Shown here piece after piece: positions 11,301-20,550 of a DNA stretch of 64,000 bases. Origin of the DNA: Mycolicibacterium peregrinum (GTDB lineage: Bacteria > Actinomycetota > Actinomycetes > Mycobacteriales > Mycobacteriaceae). The number at the start of each line of letters is the position of its first letter. The first letter of the stretch is position 1. A program made the translations under genes and the position numbers. Below the pieces are notes generated by a model. It made no database searches and was not told the origin of the DNA. It was given only the letters and a program-made list of their open reading frames with translations. The DNA lies in contig NZ_LZSY01000005.1 of NCBI RefSeq assembly GCF_001665625.1, positions 23,624 through 87,623 of the forward strand. Reading direction: 5' to 3'.

Positions 11301-12823
11301 TGGGGACCGCTGACGGCGCGGGCGTGGACGTCACCGCCGACTTCCTCGATCTCGGGCTGGACAGCATCGTGGCCCTGTCGGTGGTCCAGGCTGTGCGGCG
11401 CCGTGGCGTGGCATTGCGTGCCCGCCTGATGTTGGACTGTGCGACAGTCCGCGAGCTCGCGGCCGCGATCGATGCCGATGCGGACGCCGTCGCGCAGGAC
11501 CGAGATGCGGCCGACCAAGCCGCACCCGACACCACCCCGATCCCGCTGCTGCCGAACGGGCGCTGGCTGTACCAGTACGGCGACCCACGCCGGCTCGCCC
11601 AGACCGAGGTGTTCCGGCTGCCCGGCGGGATCACCCGGGCACAGCTGGAAACCCTGCTGCGCAACGTGATCGACGGGCATGAGGTGCTGCGCACCCGTTT
11701 GGACCTTGAGGCCCTGACGCTCGTGCCGCATGAGCGCGGTGAGGTGCTGTCGGAGGCGACCGGGTCGGGTGAGCTCGAAGCCGCGGTGGCCGAACAGGCC
11801 GACCTTTCGGTGCAGCGCCTCGATCCGCAGAACGGGTCGATGCTCGACGCGGTGTGGCTGCATCACCCGCGGACGGACGGCGGGCTGCTGATCCTCACCG
11901 CCCACGTGCTGGCCCTGGACCCGGCATCGTGGCGGATCCTGGTCGGCGAGCTCGAAAATGCCTGGCATGCGCTCGCTTCCGGCCGGACGCCGCTGCCCGT
12001 GCGTGAACACACCTCGTTGCGGCAGTGGTCCCGGTTGCTCTCGGACCGGGCGGCCACGCTCGACACCTGCGGCTTTTGGGAGCGGCAATTCGACGGTGGC
12101 GATCCGGACATCGGTGCGCGCCGGATCGATCCGGCCGCCGACCGGATGGCCGGGGTGACCATCAAGATGGCCTTCGCCGAACCCGACGTGACGGCCAGAC
12201 TGCTCACCGGCGCATTGCCGGTGACCGAGGTGCTGGCCGCGGTAACCGCTCGGGCGCTGACCAATTGGCGCCGCCACCGTGGTCAGCCGACCCCGGCGCC
12301 ACTGCTGGCGCTGGAAACCCACGGCCGGTCCGATGCCGTGGTGTCCGGTCACGGCGAGGTCGATACCGGCGACACCGCGGGGTTGCTCAGCATGATCTAT
12401 CCGTTGCGGCTGACCGCCGACGACGTAAGGGGGGTCGTCGCGCAGGTGGCCGCCATCCCCGGCGACGCCATCGACTACGGCCTGCTGCGGTACCTGCGCG
12501 AGGACACCGGCCGGCGGCTCGGCGCCCACCGGGATCCGCAGGTGCTGCTCAACTATCTGGGCCGTATCGAACTGGACGCGGCTGATCACGCCCTGCTGCA
12601 GGACCGTTCGTTGCAGACCGGGGTGACCCCGATTCCCGAACCCAATGTCGCTGTGCGCCATGAGCTGACGATCATGGCCGCGGTGATCGACCGCGACGGA
12701 TCGGCCGTGCTCGGCACCCAGTGGCGGACTTTGCCCGACATTCTGTCGGCCGAGGACATCGCCACCCTGCAGGAGATGTGGCTGGACGCATTACGAGAGG
12801 TGTTGCGAGAGGTGACCCCATGA
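8387..12823 (+). CDS. mbtF: Mycobactin non-ribosomal peptide synthetase MbtF
   Basis: NRPS of 1478 residues, the last assembly module of mycobactin, thought to add the terminal lysine that cyclises to a caprolactam. The start was chosen at the ATGA overlap with mbtE and not at the in-frame ATG 27 bp upstream. Domains: condensation (about 5-430, HHIAIDG near 143); adenylation (about 470-960, SGTTGKPKG near 598); carrier (LGLDSIV near 989); and a C-terminal condensation/epimerisation-like domain (about 1045-1470) with AHVLALDPASWRIL near 1171 and LLNYLGR near 1386. The last domain looks like an epimerase fold whose first catalytic His is Ala. The stop overlaps mbtG by 4 bp. Confidence 0.94.
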   Translation: MTTTGTPPGVEDVLALSPLQQGLYSLAGLTEGDEGADPYLIAMAADIDGAVDAGLLRASAEAMLVRHPNLRASFFQGNLSRPVAVVPSAVELPWRHVQADDAQALALESEERARRFDLGRGPLIRFLLIEKPGQHWRLVIVAHHIAIDGWSLPVFVGELIALYGAKGDATALPSAVRPYRDYIGWLAGRDQADSRARWQAHLYGMDAPTLLSPALSGRAAEPGLPARTEVTLDEQQSAAIFEAARKRGVTVNTLFQMAWATILSVFTDRTDVVYGVTVSGRPDELAGVESMVGLFINTVPLRVRVDPGLPVGGQCLALQREAAELREHSYLSHTELRSLGGIGELYDTLLVYENFPPGGLVGSDEFALGEAVLRPAALESLSHFPVTIAAHPTHGRLTVLVETLGGALGQLDPRALGLRVLTVVQRLLERWERPLREVAVTLDDEPRPVGAPPITQQAGDSHTGFHTTFSETAAERLGSVALSWDGGELSYRELDEAADRLAAALIRRGMSVETPVPIRLRRGPDYVVAMLAVLKAGAMIVPLDPAMPEERVAEILRQIGSGRHPLVVDETLLASVDSGAATDYRPAPVHPGQGAYIVFTSGTTGKPKGVIGTHQALLAYCADHAHQVLRPAAERLGRPLRVAHAWSFTFDAAWQPLAALLDGHTVHIVSDEVQRDAEAVVETIGRFAIDMIDTTPSMFASLRAAGLLTQVPLAVLALGGEAIDTATWRGIQAECERTGMSAHNCYGPTETTVEAVVAAIAEYAQPGIGRPTESTAAYVLDSWLRPVPDGVCGELYLAGGQLTRGYLGRPGETAGRFVADPFTPGARMYRTGDVVRRNPESGGIEFLGRSDDQVKIRGFRVEPGEVAATLHAHPGVRHAHVAVRQHRSGPRLVAYVVTDTPVTELRGMLTDTLPRHLVPHHIVAVEEIPLTTNGKVDDAALAALGTGGRSEGAEHPATDTERLLAQVLSEVLGTADGAGVDVTADFLDLGLDSIVALSVVQAVRRRGVALRARLMLDCATVRELAAAIDADADAVAQDRDAADQAAPDTTPIPLLPNGRWLYQYGDPRRLAQTEVFRLPGGITRAQLETLLRNVIDGHEVLRTRLDLEALTLVPHERGEVLSEATGSGELEAAVAEQADLSVQRLDPQNGSMLDAVWLHHPRTDGGLLILTAHVLALDPASWRILVGELENAWHALASGRTPLPVREHTSLRQWSRLLSDRAATLDTCGFWERQFDGGDPDIGARRIDPAADRMAGVTIKMAFAEPDVTARLLTGALPVTEVLAAVTARALTNWRRHRGQPTPAPLLALETHGRSDAVVSGHGEVDTGDTAGLLSMIYPLRLTADDVRGVVAQVAAIPGDAIDYGLLRYLREDTGRRLGAHRDPQVLLNYLGRIELDAADHALLQDRSLQTGVTPIPEPNVAVRHELTIMAAVIDRDGSAVLGTQWRTLPDILSAEDIATLQEMWLDALREVLREVTP

Positions 12824-14175
12824 GTACCCCATCGGCCCCCACCCTGGCCGTCATCGGTGCCGGGCCCAAGGCCATTGCGGTGGCGGCCAAGGCCGCCGAA
12901 CTGCGGGCGATGGGCGTGCCGGCCCCCGAGGTCGTCGTCGTCGAACGTGCCGGGGTGGCCGCCAACTGGCAGGCCGTCGGTGGTTGGACCGATGGCAACC
13001 ATCGCCTCGGCACCGGGCCCGAGAAGGACGTCGGCTTCCCCTACCGGTCGTCTCTGGTGTCGCGGCGTAACGCCGAACTCGACGAACGGATGACCCGGCA
13101 CAGTTGGCAGGCCTACCTGATCGCCACCGGTGGATTCGCCGAATGGGTCGACCGCGGCCGGCCCGCACCGACCCACCGGCGCTGGAGCCAGTATCTCGGG
13201 TGGGTGGCCGAGGACGTCGGGATGAACGTGGTTCTCGGTGAGGTGGAACAGATCTCGGTCGATGGTGACGCCGGCGGTGCCGGCAATTCAACTGACGCCG
13301 GCGGTGCCGACAGTTCGACAGGTGCCCCCCGGTGGGCGCTGCGCACCGCCGAGGGCACCGTGTGCGCCGACGGCCTGATGATCACCGGGCCCGGTCAGGC
13401 CGAGCGTTCGGTGCTGCCGGGCAACCCCCGGGTGATGTCGATCGCCCAGTTCTGGCATCAGGCCGGCAAGCACGAGATGATCACCGCGGAGCGAGTCGCC
13501 GTGATCGGCGGCGGCGAGACGGCCGCTTCGATGCTCAACGAGCTGTTCCGCCACCGGGTTTCGACGATCACCGTGATCTCACCGACGGTCACCCTGTTCA
13601 CCCGCGGCGAGGGATTCTTCGAGAACACCCTGTTCTCCGATCCGACCGGGTGGACCGGGCTGACCCTGGCCGAGCGCCGGGATGCCTTGGCCCGCACCGA
13701 TCGTGGGGTGTTCTCGGCGCGGGTACAGGATGCCCTGCTGGCCGACGACCGCATCCGTCACCTGCGGGGCCGGGTCGCACACGCAGTGGCCCGCGACGAG
13801 CGGATCCGGTTGACGTTGTCGACCAACACCGGCGGTGAAGCGGTCGAGACCGTGCACGGCTTCGACCTGGTGATCGACGGGTCCGGCGCCGACTCGTTGT
13901 GGTTCGCCCCGTTGTTCAGCCAGGATGCGCTGGACCTACTCGAGCTCGGCCTCGGCGGTCCGCTGAGCAGTGATTCGCTGCAGGAGCACATCGGCCATGA
14001 CCTGGCACTGACCGATGTGTTCCCGAAGTTGTTCCTGCCGGGACTGGCCGGGCTCACCCAGGGCCCCGGCTTTCCCAACCTGAGTTGTCTCGGCCTGTTG
14101 TCCGACCGGGTACTGGGTGCGAACCTGGTCCACCCCTCGATGAGGAGACTCGATGAGTTCCAATCCGTTCGATGA
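12820..14175 (+). CDS. mbtG: Mycobactin lysine N6-monooxygenase MbtG
   Basis: Flavin-dependent N-hydroxylase of 451 residues that makes the hydroxamate iron ligands from lysine residues of mycobactin. Seen: N-terminal FAD-binding motif VIGAGPKA near residue 10, a central NADPH-binding motif VIGGGETA near 228, and the conserved tail segment [10 protein letters not shown]. The start is the ATG in the ATGA overlap with mbtF; an upstream extension in the same frame lies inside mbtF and is not needed. The protein carries a low-complexity 18-residue insertion near residue 150 made by a 27-bp tandem duplication. mbtH overlaps its 3' end by 23 bp. Confidence 0.93.
   Translation: MSTPSAPTLAVIGAGPKAIAVAAKAAELRAMGVPAPEVVVVERAGVAANWQAVGGWTDGNHRLGTGPEKDVGFPYRSSLVSRRNAELDERMTRHSWQAYLIATGGFAEWVDRGRPAPTHRRWSQYLGWVAEDVGMNVVLGEVEQISVDGDAGGAGNSTDAGGADSSTGAPRWALRTAEGTVCADGLMITGPGQAERSVLPGNPRVMSIAQFWHQAGKHEMITAERVAVIGGGETAASMLNELFRHRVSTITVISPTVTLFTRGEGFFENTLFSDPTGWTGLTLAERRDALARTDRGVFSARVQDALLADDRIRHLRGRVAHAVARDERIRLTLSTNTGGEAVETVHGFDLVIDGSGADSLWFAPLFSQDALDLLELGLGGPLSSDSLQEHIGHDLALTDVFPKLFLPGLAGLTQGPGFPNLSCLGLLSDRVLGANLVHPSMRRLDEFQSVR
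13266..13319 (+). repeat. 27-bp tandem duplication inside mbtG
   Basis: Two adjacent 27-bp units start at 13266 and 13293, each opening with TGACGCCGGCGGTGCC. They encode two 9-residue Gly/Ala/Asp/Ser-rich units, probably a surface loop of the hydroxylase. Confidence 0.8.
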
Positions 14176-14365
14176 CGAGAACGGCGCCTTCTGCGTGCTG
14201 GTCAACGATGAGGACCAGCACAGCCTCTGGCCGGCGTTCGCCGAGGTGCCCGCAGGCTGGCGGGTGGTCTTCGGTGCGGCAGGCCGCGCCGAGTGCCTGA
14301 GCTACGTCGAGCAGAACTGGCCCGACATCCGGCCCCGCAGCCTGCGTGAGGCGCTGGTCGGTTAG
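14153..14365 (+). CDS. mbtH: MbtH, NRPS adenylation-domain partner
   Basis: 70 residues, the founding family of MbtH-like proteins, which bind NRPS adenylation domains and help their folding and activity. The family signature is complete: [12 protein letters not shown] followed by VPAGW and [10 protein letters not shown]. An AGGAG ribosome site lies 5-10 bp before the ATG. It is the last gene of the mbt operon here and presumably serves MbtE and MbtF. Confidence 0.96.
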   Translation: MSSNPFDDENGAFCVLVNDEDQHSLWPAFAEVPAGWRVVFGAAGRAECLSYVEQNWPDIRPRSLREALVG

Positions 14366-14389
14366 CAGCCGACCGAGACCGCCGGCGGG

Positions 14390-14704
14390 TCACGCCGGGG
14401 TCGGGGCGAGCGCGTCCATGTCGAACAACCGGGCATGCAGGATGGTGCGGTTCCGCAGCGCCGAACGCACGGCCCGGTGCAGCCCGTCCTCCAGGTAGAT
14501 GTCGCCGCGCCACTTCACCGCGTGCGGAAACAGGTCGCCGTAGAAGGTCGAGTCTTCGGACAGCAGCCGGTCGAGAGCGAGCACCGTGGTGGTCGTGACC
14601 AGCTCGTCGAGGCGCAGCTGCCGCGGCGGGATGCGGGACCAGTCCCGGTGGGAGAGCCCGTGCTCCGGGTACGGTTTGCCCTCTTGGACGCCCTTGAAGA
14701 TCAT
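14390..14704 (-). CDS. Conserved hypothetical protein, ParB-like DGxHR motif (Rv2375-like)
   Basis: 104 residues, convergent with mbtH and divergent from hrcA; by position it matches M. tuberculosis Rv2375. The C-terminal half has YLEDGLHRAVRSAL, a motif shape seen in ParB/sulfiredoxin-fold proteins (D-G-x-H-R), but the rest of a ParB protein is missing, so the fold is a guess and no function is proposed. The N-terminus KGVQEGKPYPEHGL is typical of this small mycobacterial family. It has no obvious membrane segment or signal peptide. Confidence 0.75.
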   Translation of the reverse strand: MIFKGVQEGKPYPEHGLSHRDWSRIPPRQLRLDELVTTTTVLALDRLLSEDSTFYGDLFPHAVKWRGDIYLEDGLHRAVRSALRNRTILHARLFDMDALAPTPA

Positions 14705-14910
14705 CGCCGGCCCGCCTCCGTCGCAGTAGCGCGCGGTGTTGCCATCGGCATAGTTGCCTAGGTTAATACGCTTGTGGGTAAGCGCCCGCGCCGGTGTCGC
14801 CCGGCGTGCTGGTGTGGACCTGTCACCGCAGAATCGGTAAACCTGCTGCTGGTCAGTAAAATGAACCGAGCTAAATGCACACGTCGCTGCTGCGAAGGGT
14901 AGGTGAACAG

Positions 14911-15942
14911 GTGGGGAGTGCCGACGAGCGTCGTTTCGAGGTGCTACGGGCCATCGTCGCCGACTTCGTGGCCACCAAGGAGCCGATCGGCTCCAAGACT
15001 CTGGTGGACCGTCACAACCTCGGCGTATCGAGCGCCACGGTCCGTAATGACATGGCGGTGCTCGAAGCCGAGGGCTACATCACCCAGCCGCACACGAGCT
15101 CGGGCCGGGTGCCCACCGAGAAGGGCTACCGCGAGTTCGTCGACCGGATCGACAACGTCAAGCCGCTGTCTTCATCGGAGCGTCGGGCGATCCTGTCTTT
15201 CCTGGAGTCCGGGGTCGACCTCGACGATGTGCTGCGGCGCGCGGTGCGGCTGCTGGCGCAGCTGACCCGGCAGGTCGCGATCGTGCAGTACCCGACGCTT
15301 TCCACCTCGTCCGTGCGTCACCTCGAGGTGGTGGCACTGACGCCGGCCCGGTTGCTGCTGGTGGTCATCACCGATTCGGGCCGGGTCGATCAGCGCATCG
15401 TGGAGCTCGGTGATGCCATCGACGAGCATGAGTTGTCGAAACTCCGCGAGATGCTGGGGCAGGCGCTGGAGGGCAAGCCACTCACAGCGGCGTCGATCGC
15501 AGTGAGCGATCTGGCCACTCACCTCAACGGCCACGGCGCACTGGCGGATGCCGTCGGCCGCTCGGCGACAGTTCTGGTCGAGACGCTCGTCGAGCACACC
15601 GAAGAGCGACTGCTGCTGGGTGGCACCGCCAACCTGACCCGCAACACCGCCGATTTCGGCGGATCGCTGCGGTCGGTGCTGGAGGCGCTCGAAGAGCAGG
15701 TGGTGGTACTGCGGCTGTTGGCGGCCCAGCAGGAAGCGGGCAAGGTAACCGTGCGGATCGGTCATGAGACCGAGGCCGAGCAGATGCTGGGGACGTCGGT
15801 GGTGAGCACCACGTACGGCAGCTCGGGCAAGGTGTACGGCGGAATGGGTGTGGTCGGTCCCACCCGAATGGACTACCCGGGAACGATCGCCAATGTCGCG
15901 GCGGTTGCTCTCTATATCGGCGAAGTCCTAGGTACTCGGTAA
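14911..15942 (+). CDS. hrcA: Heat-inducible transcription repressor HrcA
   Basis: 343 residues. In the family it represses chaperonin genes by binding the CIRCE inverted repeat. Seen: N-terminal winged helix containing [15 protein letters not shown] and the [17 protein letters not shown] stretch, then the GAF-like regulatory half ending in GPTRMDYPG. The GTG at 14911 was chosen over the ATG 36 bp upstream because it has a strong AAGGGTAGG ribosome site and gives the usual length. I saw no CIRCE sequence before it, as expected where HrcA acts on groEL genes elsewhere. A weak -10-like TAAAAT lies at 14857. dnaJ2 follows after 43 bp. Confidence 0.96.
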   Translation: MGSADERRFEVLRAIVADFVATKEPIGSKTLVDRHNLGVSSATVRNDMAVLEAEGYITQPHTSSGRVPTEKGYREFVDRIDNVKPLSSSERRAILSFLESGVDLDDVLRRAVRLLAQLTRQVAIVQYPTLSTSSVRHLEVVALTPARLLLVVITDSGRVDQRIVELGDAIDEHELSKLREMLGQALEGKPLTAASIAVSDLATHLNGHGALADAVGRSATVLVETLVEHTEERLLLGGTANLTRNTADFGGSLRSVLEALEEQVVVLRLLAAQQEAGKVTVRIGHETEAEQMLGTSVVSTTYGSSGKVYGGMGVVGPTRMDYPGTIANVAAVALYIGEVLGTR

Positions 15943-15985
15943 GGCAGCCGGTCGATCCGGCACAGAAAGGTCAGGCAAGGTCAGC

Positions 15986-17128
15986 GTGGCACGCGATTAT
16001 TACGGCTTGCTCGGAGTGAGCAAAGGCGCGAGCGATTCAGAGATCAAACGTGCCTATCGGCGATTGGCGCGTGAGCTGCATCCCGACGTCAATCCCGACG
16101 AGGAAGCCCAGAGCCGGTTCACCGAGATCCAGGTCGCCTATGAGGTGCTGTCGGATCCGGAGAAACGCCGCATCGTGGACATGGGCGGCGACCCGATGGA
16201 GTCGGTCGGCGGCGCGCCCGGTGGGTTCAGCGGGTTCGGTGGGCTCGGCGACGTGTTCGAGGCGTTCTTCGGTGGCGGAACCTCGTCGCGCGGACCGATC
16301 GGCCGGGTCCGTCCCGGCGCCGATTCACTGCTGCGCATGCGGTTGGACCTCGCGGAGTGCGCCACCGGCGTGACCAAGCAGGTGGCCGTGGACACCGCGG
16401 TGCTGTGCGATCTGTGTCAGGGCAAGGGCACCAACGGCAATTCCAAGCCGGTCGCCTGCGACACCTGCGACGGCCGCGGCGAGATCCAGACCGTGCAGCG
16501 CTCGCTGCTGGGACAGGTGATGACGACCCGTCCGTGCCCCGTATGTGGGGGAATCGGTGAGGTCATCCCCGATCCGTGCAACCGCTGCGGCGGCGACGGC
16601 CGGGTGCGTGCCCGCCGTGAGATCAGCGTCAAGATCCCGGCCGGGGTCGGCGACGGCATGCGGGTGCGACTCGCCGCGCAGGGTGAGGTCGGACCCGGCG
16701 GCGGGCCGGCAGGCGATCTGTACGTCGAGGTCCACGAGAAGCAGCACGAGACATTCGTCCGCGACGGCGACGACCTGCACTGCACGATCTCGGTGCCGAT
16801 GGTGGACGCCGCCCTCGGCACCACGGTGACCGTCGACGCGATCCTCGACGGGCCGACCGAACTGACCGTTCCGGCCGGTACCCAGCCCGGTGCGGTGACG
16901 ACACTGCGCGGGCACGGTATGCCGCATCTGCGGTCCGGGGTCCGCGGTGACCTGCATGCCCACATCGATGTGGTGGTGCCGTCGAGACTGGACAGCACCG
17001 ATACCGACCTGCTGCGCAAGCTGAAGGAGAACCGGGCCCGCGACGTCGCGGAGGTGCGCTCGACGCAGGCCTCTGCGAGTTCCGGCGGTTTGTTCAGCCG
17101 CTTGCGCGAGACGTTCACCGGCCGCTGA
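15986..17128 (+). CDS. dnaJ2: Co-chaperone DnaJ2
   Basis: 380 residues, partner of DnaK that stimulates its ATPase and delivers unfolded substrates. Seen: J domain with HPD at residues 32-34; Gly/Phe-rich linker about 70-108; four zinc-finger repeats [24 protein letters not shown] and CNRCGGDG at about 140-205; and the C-terminal substrate-binding region. GTG start. It lies in the hrcA-dnaJ2-rsmE group, the usual arrangement in mycobacteria; this copy is separate from the grpE-linked dnaJ1. Confidence 0.96.
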   Translation: MARDYYGLLGVSKGASDSEIKRAYRRLARELHPDVNPDEEAQSRFTEIQVAYEVLSDPEKRRIVDMGGDPMESVGGAPGGFSGFGGLGDVFEAFFGGGTSSRGPIGRVRPGADSLLRMRLDLAECATGVTKQVAVDTAVLCDLCQGKGTNGNSKPVACDTCDGRGEIQTVQRSLLGQVMTTRPCPVCGGIGEVIPDPCNRCGGDGRVRARREISVKIPAGVGDGMRVRLAAQGEVGPGGGPAGDLYVEVHEKQHETFVRDGDDLHCTISVPMVDAALGTTVTVDAILDGPTELTVPAGTQPGAVTTLRGHGMPHLRSGVRGDLHAHIDVVVPSRLDSTDTDLLRKLKENRARDVAEVRSTQASASSGGLFSRLRETFTGR

Positions 17129-17144
17129 CGCCGCGGGCTGCCAC

Positions 17145-17894
17145 GTGAGCTCAGCGCTTTTCTACGTCGACGCGCTGCCTGGCGCGGGGGAGCTCGCCGT
17201 CGTCGACGGCGACGAGGGCTTTCATGCGTCCAATGTCCGACGCATCCGGGCCGGCGAGCAGATAGACCTGAGCGACGGTGCCGGAACGCTGGCCCACTGT
17301 GTCGTCGAGGACACCGCCAAGGGCCGGTTGTCGGCGCGGGTGATCGAGCGGGTCGACATCTCGCGCGCACGCCCGAGCGTCACCGTGGTGCAGGCGCTGC
17401 CCAAGTCCGATCGCTCGGAGCTGGCCGTCGAGCTGGCAACCGAGGCGGGCGCGGACGGGTTTGTCGCCTGGCAGGCAACTCGGTGTGTGGCCCGCTGGGA
17501 GGGCCCGAAGGTGGAAAAGAGCCTGCGCCGCTGGGAAGCGGTGGTTCGCTCCGCGGCCCGGCAGTCCCGTCGTCCCTACATCCCGGCAGTCGAAGGTGTG
17601 CTGTCCACGGCTGCGCTCACCCAGCGCATCGCCGACGCCGTGGCCGACGGTGCAGTGGTGCTCGCTCTGCACGAATCCGCCACCGAGCCACTGGCCGAAC
17701 TGCCGCTGGCCCAGGCGGATTCACTGATGCTGATCGTCGGGCCCGAAGGCGGCATCGCCGACGAAGAGATCGCCGCTTTCGCCGCAGCCGGAGCCAGGGC
17801 CGTCCGGTTGGGCCCGAGCGTCCTGCGGACGTCCACGGCCGCAGCCGTCGCGCTGGGCGCGATCGGTGCGCTGACCGGACGATGGGCGATTTAG
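17145..17894 (+). CDS. rsmE: 16S rRNA (uracil1498-N3)-methyltransferase RsmE
   Basis: 249 residues, a SPOUT-class methyltransferase that methylates U1498 of 16S rRNA. The C-terminal SAM-binding knot is visible as [14 protein letters not shown] near residue 195 followed by [17 protein letters not shown]. The N-terminal PUA-like part contains [24 protein letters not shown] start 16 bp after dnaJ2. Position and sequence agree with Rv2372c. Confidence 0.93.
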   Translation: MSSALFYVDALPGAGELAVVDGDEGFHASNVRRIRAGEQIDLSDGAGTLAHCVVEDTAKGRLSARVIERVDISRARPSVTVVQALPKSDRSELAVELATEAGADGFVAWQATRCVARWEGPKVEKSLRRWEAVVRSAARQSRRPYIPAVEGVLSTAALTQRIADAVADGAVVLALHESATEPLAELPLAQADSLMLIVGPEGGIADEEIAAFAAAGARAVRLGPSVLRTSTAAAVALGAIGALTGRWAI

Positions 17895-17932
17895 CGCCGA
17901 CGGTCAGCCCGGCCGGGCATTACGCTCTATTC

Positions 17933-18697
17933 GTGAGTTTGCCGCCGCAAGGCCCGCCACCCCATGGCCCCTACGGGCAGCAGCAGCCCCCGCACTGGCC
18001 CCCACCGCAACCGCCGCAGTGGCCCGGGGCGCCGGGTGGTTCGGGGCCATTCGGCCAGCCCTACGGCCAGCCCTCGTACGGGCAGCCGCCGCAGTGGCCT
18101 CAGGCCGGTCCGCCGATGCCGCCGAAGAAATCGCGCCTCGGCATCGTGATCGTCGCGGTCATTGCCGTGGTGAGCATCTCGTTCGTCGGATTCATGGGCT
18201 ACATGGTCGTCAAGGTAAGTGGTGAGGGGCAGGACCGGGTCGCCCAGTCGGCATCTGATTTCTCCCAGGTGTGCGACAACGACCACATCACCAACGCCGC
18301 GGAATACGCCAAGCCGTACAACGCCGTCGCCTACTTCAAGGGCCTCGGACTCATCGATGAAATCTGGCTCTCGGCCTCCGATTCGGCAATGTCCGACGAC
18401 TTCTCCAAGATAAATGTCGTCGCCTGCCTGGAGCGAAAGCGGGGCAGCGAGGTGAAATCCGTCCAGTGCGTCGACGACGACGACGGGAACAAGATCAAAG
18501 TCGACTACTACTCCGTCGAATACGAGATCACGTTTCGCGAGGCCAGGACCGGCAAGGTGATCAAGAGCGGGGAAACCGTCCCCGGGACCGCCGACCGCTG
18601 TACCCAGCTGATCTCCTACGAGCGCGGATCGCGGAAAGCGTACGCCCGCCCGGACAACGACGCGGTGCAGGCCAAGCTGGATGCGTTTGCAGGCTGA
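17933..18697 (+). CDS. Pro/Gln-rich single-pass membrane protein with extracellular domain
   Basis: 254 residues from a GTG at 17933; the open frame extends further upstream inside rsmE in another register and was discounted. The first 65 residues are Pro/Gln/Gly-rich with GQPYGQPSYGQPPQW-type repeats, then one membrane helix (about 70-95), then a secreted domain of about 155 residues with four Cys that may form disulfides. This layout is common among mycobacterial membrane proteins of unknown role. I do not recognise the external domain. Confidence 0.75.
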   Translation: MSLPPQGPPPHGPYGQQQPPHWPPPQPPQWPGAPGGSGPFGQPYGQPSYGQPPQWPQAGPPMPPKKSRLGIVIVAVIAVVSISFVGFMGYMVVKVSGEGQDRVAQSASDFSQVCDNDHITNAAEYAKPYNAVAYFKGLGLIDEIWLSASDSAMSDDFSKINVVACLERKRGSEVKSVQCVDDDDGNKIKVDYYSVEYEITFREARTGKVIKSGETVPGTADRCTQLISYERGSRKAYARPDNDAVQAKLDAFAG

Positions 18698-18848
18698 TAG
18701 GAACGTCCGGAGTTCATGTAGGCATCGCTGAGCACTGTGACGAATGTGCAGCCTGTTGTGCTCCAAAGGCGGAAATGCGAGGACAGGCGACACGCTCGCC
18801 ACAGGGCCCGGCGGGCACATCACCGGCCAGATTCGCATGCCGTTCAGA

Positions 18849-18868
18849 GCGCCGATCACCGTCGGCGC
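18849..18868. other. Hairpin in the 270-bp gap before phoH
   Basis: Perfect 7-bp arms GCGCCGA/TCGGCGC with a 6-base loop. A TTGACC sequence follows at 18891, a possible -35 element for phoH. No convincing gene lies in 18698-18967: the short frame there has no family resemblance. Confidence 0.45.
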
Positions 18869-18967
18869 GCCTAACCATTGGGGCGCGTCGTTGACCAGCG
18901 GTAAACTGGCCACAATACGACGGCAGCCGGCCGTCAGGAAAACACGGAAAGCAGGCACAAACTCCAC

Positions 18968-20017
18968 GTGACGCCCCGCGACACGACCGCTGACTCGTCG
19001 GCCACCGCATCTGAATCGGTCCGCAGCAGCATCACTGTTCCGCCCGACATCATCGTGGGCCTGCTCGGCTCGGCTGATGAGAATCTGCGGGCACTCGAAA
19101 GACTTCTGACTGCCGATATCCATGCGCGCGGCAATGAAATCACCTTTACCGGCGAACCGGCCGACGTGGCACTGGCCGAGCGCGTGGTCGCCGAGTTGAT
19201 CGCCGTAGCTTCCAGCGGCCAGGCGGTGACCCCCGAGGCGGTGCGACACAGCGTCGCCATCCTGACCGGCGCCGAGGACGAGTCCCCGGCCGAGGTACTG
19301 ACGCTCGACATCCTGAGCCGCCGCGGCAAGACCATCCGGCCCAAGACGCTGAACCAGAAGCGCTACGTCGACGCCATCGATGCGCACACCATCGTGTTCG
19401 GCATCGGCCCGGCCGGTACCGGCAAGACGTACCTGGCGATGGCCAAGGCAGTCAGCGCCCTGCAGACCAAGCAGGTCAGCCGGATCATCCTGACTCGCCC
19501 CGCGGTGGAAGCCGGTGAGCGCCTCGGCTTCCTGCCGGGCACGTTGAGCGAGAAGATCGACCCGTACCTGCGGCCGCTGTACGACGCACTGCACGACATG
19601 ATGGACCCCGAGCTCATTCCGAAGCTGATGAGCGCCGGGGTAATCGAGGTCGCGCCGCTGGCGTACATGCGTGGTAGGACGTTGAATGACGCGTTCATCA
19701 TCCTCGACGAGGCGCAGAACACCACCGCCGAACAGATGAAGATGTTCCTCACCCGTCTCGGGTTCGGGTCCAAAGTCGTTGTCACCGGCGACATCACGCA
19801 GGTGGATCTGCCCGGCGGCAACACCTCGGGCCTGCGGGCGGCGATGAACATCCTCGACGGTATCGACGACATCCACTTCGCCGAACTCACCAGCGCCGAC
19901 GTCGTGCGGCACCGCCTGGTGTCCGAGATCGTCGACGCGTACGCCCGACATGAGGAGCCGGCATTGCTCAACCGTGCCCAACGCCGTTCATCGAACGGAC
20001 GGCCCCGCCGATCATGA
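18968..20017 (+). CDS. phoH: PhoH-like ATPase
   Basis: 349 residues, cytoplasmic P-loop ATPase of the PhoH family, often found next to ybeY and linked to RNA metabolism. Walker A is GPAGTGKTY near residue 150 and Walker B is IILDEAQNT near 247. The motif [16 protein letters not shown] lies between them. GTG start. Its stop overlaps the ATG of ybeY in ATGA, the start of a five-gene overlapping operon through era. Confidence 0.94.
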   Translation: MTPRDTTADSSATASESVRSSITVPPDIIVGLLGSADENLRALERLLTADIHARGNEITFTGEPADVALAERVVAELIAVASSGQAVTPEAVRHSVAILTGAEDESPAEVLTLDILSRRGKTIRPKTLNQKRYVDAIDAHTIVFGIGPAGTGKTYLAMAKAVSALQTKQVSRIILTRPAVEAGERLGFLPGTLSEKIDPYLRPLYDALHDMMDPELIPKLMSAGVIEVAPLAYMRGRTLNDAFIILDEAQNTTAEQMKMFLTRLGFGSKVVVTGDITQVDLPGGNTSGLRAAMNILDGIDDIHFAELTSADVVRHRLVSEIVDAYARHEEPALLNRAQRRSSNGRPRRS

Positions 20018-20550
20018 GCATCGAGGTATCCAACGAGTCGGGCATCGATGTCTCCGAGGACGAGCTGATCAGCGTCGCGCGCTTCGTCATCGCCAAGATG
20101 GACGTGAACCCGGCGGCTGAGCTGTCGATGGTGCTGCTGGACAGTGCGGCGATGGCCGACCTGCACATGCGCTGGATGGACCTGCCCGGTCCGACCGATG
20201 TGATGAGTTTTCCGATGGATGAGCTGGAGCCCGGGGGTCGGCCGGATGCGCCCGAGCCGGGTCCGGCCATGCTCGGCGACATCGTCTTGTGCCCGGAGTT
20301 CGCCGAGCAACAGGCGGCCAAGGCCGGGCACTCGCTCGGTCAGGAGTTGGCCCTGCTGACCGTGCACGGCGTGCTGCATCTGCTCGGCTACGACCACGCC
20401 GAGCCGGACGAGGAAAAAGAGATGTTCGCGCTGCAGCGTCAGCTTCTCGAGGAATGGGTGGCTGATCAGGTGGAGGCGTACCACGCCGACCGGCAGAGCG
20501 AGAAAGACCAGCGCCTGCTCGACAAGTCCCGATATTTCGACGAACCGTGA
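20014..20550 (+). CDS. ybeY: Endoribonuclease YbeY
   Basis: 178 residues, metal-dependent RNase required for 16S rRNA 3'-end maturation and ribosome quality control. The zinc motif [11 protein letters not shown] is intact near residues 117-127. ATGA overlap with phoH and GTGA overlap with the next gene indicate coupled translation. Confidence 0.95.
   Translation: MSIEVSNESGIDVSEDELISVARFVIAKMDVNPAAELSMVLLDSAAMADLHMRWMDLPGPTDVMSFPMDELEPGGRPDAPEPGPAMLGDIVLCPEFAEQQAAKAGHSLGQELALLTVHGVLHLLGYDHAEPDEEKEMFALQRQLLEEWVADQVEAYHADRQSEKDQRLLDKSRYFDEP

Noticed and set aside
5211..12661. Long minus-strand frames inside mbtE and mbtF (for example 5211-6596, 6633-8432, 11099-12661)
   Set aside because: Antisense shadows of GC-rich codons; low-complexity His/Arg/Gly-rich products without domains, while the plus strand has clear NRPS domains.
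14747..14770. IdeR-box-like text (CCTAGGTTAA) between the Rv2375-like gene and hrcA
   Set aside because: Best alignment to the 19-bp consensus gives only about 10 matches on either strand, near what many AT-containing gaps would give.
14705..14910. CIRCE element for HrcA
   Set aside because: No TTAGCACTC-N9-GAGTGCTAA or close variant is present.
18744..18971. 75-codon plus-strand frame before phoH
   Set aside because: Mixed-character protein, no ribosome site, no family resemblance, and it runs into the phoH start region.
17927..19981. 684-codon minus-strand frame across the Pro-rich gene and phoH
   Set aside because: Covers the phoH Walker motifs on the other strand and has no recognisable domain.
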